Notes under the pieces: model-generated
The model's input: only the letters and a program-made list of their open reading frames with translations
What the model was told of the DNA's origin: nothing
Database searches by the model: none
Position numbers and translations under genes: made by a program
NCBI GenBank assembly: GCA_900466575.1
Contig: UBMP01000008.1
Span: 124,001 to 188,000, forward strand
DNA: 64,000 bases
Reading direction: 5' to 3'
DNA from: Hyphomicrobiales bacterium
GTDB taxonomy: Bacteria > Pseudomonadota > Alphaproteobacteria > Rhizobiales > Rhizobiaceae
Shown: positions 63,132-64,000 of the stretch, piece by piece
Layout: each line of letters begins with the position of its first letter
How positions within the stretch are numbered: the first letter of the stretch is position 1

Positions 63132-64000
63132 ATGGAATTCTTGAACGGGCAGACGGCGACGAATTTCGTCATAGCGGTCGCGGTTGTCGGGCTCGCGCTG
63201 ATCGCCTATGCGGGCGTGCTGAAATATCTGCGCGAGCGGCCAGTATCCCCCCTCATGGCGATCACCGGACGTGAACGCGCCAAGCGACTTTCCGTGATCG
63301 ATGCTGCCGTGGTGGATACGCGCCGTCGTGTCGTTCTGATTCGCCGCGATAATGTCGAACATCTGGTCCTTATCGGCGGCCCGACAGATGTGGTGATCGA
63401 AAGCCGAATCGGTCTTGAAGAGCCGACGACAACGTCGGCCGCTGCCGCCGCCGCCTCCGCAGCCCTGCAGCGGCGTGCCGAGGAGCAGGAGGCTGCCGCA
63501 GAGGCGCCACGCCGTCCTGCTCAGCAGCGTCAAGCCCAAGCTCCACGGCCCCAGCCCGCTCCTCGGCCAGCCAACAGCTGGGAGAACGAGCCCCCCTCCG
63601 AGGACGCGGAGGATGACACCTATAATTACGGTCCCAACGCCGCCTTCGATGCGAAGGACTACCCTGTCCAACCTCAGGCGCAGGCCTACCGCCCCGAGCC
63701 CGTTGCGCCGGCTGCCGCTCCGGCGCCGGAACCGGCAAGGGCCTCCGCAGCGGCTGTTGCCGAGGCGAATGCCGAATCGATCATTGAAATGTTGCGGTCT
63801 CGCATCCTCAACGATGCCGCCGCCACCGCCTCGATGCAGGCCGCGAGGCAGGCGGACGCCTCGCGTCGGCAGGTTTCGACATTCGAGCGCCTGTTGAGCG
63901 AACGCATGCAGGCGAACGACCGCCAGCCGGCGCCGTCACCGCGTGCGGCTCAAAGGGCGACCTCGCAGATGGTTCCAGGGGTCGGTCCGGCGACTGCCCG
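63132..64000 (+). CDS. FliO-like membrane protein, 5' part (cut by window edge)
   Basis: The frame opens with ATG at 63132 and stays open for 289 codons to the edge. One membrane helix (FVIAVAVVGLALIAYAGVLK, residues 12-31) is followed by a short conserved block RERAKRLSVIDAAVVDTRRR and VLIRRDNVEHLVLIGGPTDV, which is characteristic of the FliO flagellar export-apparatus assembly family. The remainder is a long Ala/Pro/Gln/Glu-rich cytoplasmic tail that is much longer than in E. coli FliO. GGGG-type purines precede the ATG. No other flagellar gene is seen, so it could be a FliO-domain protein with a different role. Confidence 0.8.
   Translation, partial: MEFLNGQTATNFVIAVAVVGLALIAYAGVLKYLRERPVSPLMAITGRERAKRLSVIDAAVVDTRRRVVLIRRDNVEHLVLIGGPTDVVIESRIGLEEPTTTSAAAAAASAALQRRAEEQEAAAEAPRRPAQQRQAQAPRPQPAPRPANSWENEPPSEDAEDDTYNYGPNAAFDAKDYPVQPQAQAYRPEPVAPAAAPAPEPARASAAAVAEANAESIIEMLRSRILNDAAATASMQAARQADASRRQVSTFERLLSERMQANDRQPAPSPRAAQRATSQMVPGVGPATA

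Overview
The window is 64 kb of ordinary, densely coded core chromosome from an alphaproteobacterium, almost certainly a member of the Rhizobiaceae (Rhizobium/Agrobacterium/Sinorhizobium relatives). This rests on protein signatures (PdhB with an N-terminal lipoyl domain, NuoE with a C-terminal extension, CckA, ErpA, Lrp-type AldR beside ald), on high G+C, and on gene order that I recall from rhizobial chromosomes. I cannot name the species. I see no insertion sequence, prophage, CRISPR array, integrase, rRNA operon or tRNA-associated attachment site. Both ends are cut genes: rnj at the left and a FliO-like gene at the right.

Region 1 (1-16.9 kb, minus strand, read right to left) is a complete 14-gene complex I operon, nuoA-nuoN, followed by birA and rnj. 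Two extra genes are embedded: a small exported protein between nuoD and nuoE, and a protein between nuoF and nuoG whose C-terminal domain is shared with the C-terminal extension of NuoE. Region 2 (17.3-21.3 kb) has divergent tRNA-Asp and tRNA-Val genes, a LysE exporter, a small membrane protein, a stand-alone RAM-domain protein and a two-gene zinc dehydrogenase/SDR unit. Region 3 (21.4-26.9 kb, minus) is the proteostasis and nucleoid block hupB, lon, clpX, clpP. Intrinsic terminators follow hupB, lon and clpX, and heat-shock-like promoter matches lie upstream of lon and clpP.

Region 4 (27.3-31.2 kb) is alanine catabolism (ald) with its divergent Lrp-family regulator and a putative operator, then a Tat-exported cyclic nucleotide phosphodiesterase/3'-nucleotidase. 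Region 5 (31.2-42 kb, minus) is central carbon metabolism: eno, ftsB-like, pdhA-pdhB-pdhC, an SGNH esterase, a YdcH-like protein, lpdA, a GlsB-type membrane protein, lipA, a COQ10-like protein and a HlyU-like protein. Lipoyl synthase beside the lipoyl-dependent pyruvate dehydrogenase makes functional sense.

Region 6 (42.3-58.7 kb, minus) is an envelope, division and information-processing cluster read as dgt, argS, SPOR-domain protein, nagZ, scpA, scpB, an orphan ABC ATPase, tatA, tatB, tatC, serS, surE, pcm and a degenerate LytM lipoprotein. Region 7 (58.9-64 kb) has erpA and an ExoIII-type nuclease on the plus strand, the cell-cycle hybrid kinase gene cckA convergent to them, and the FliO-like gene divergent from cckA.

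I found no convincing undescribed system. The most interesting points are the duplicated small domain inside the complex I operon, the exported micro-protein coupled to nuoD, the phased FAGPVP-type repeats in the large SPOR-domain protein, and several intercistronic hairpins that may tune operon stoichiometry.
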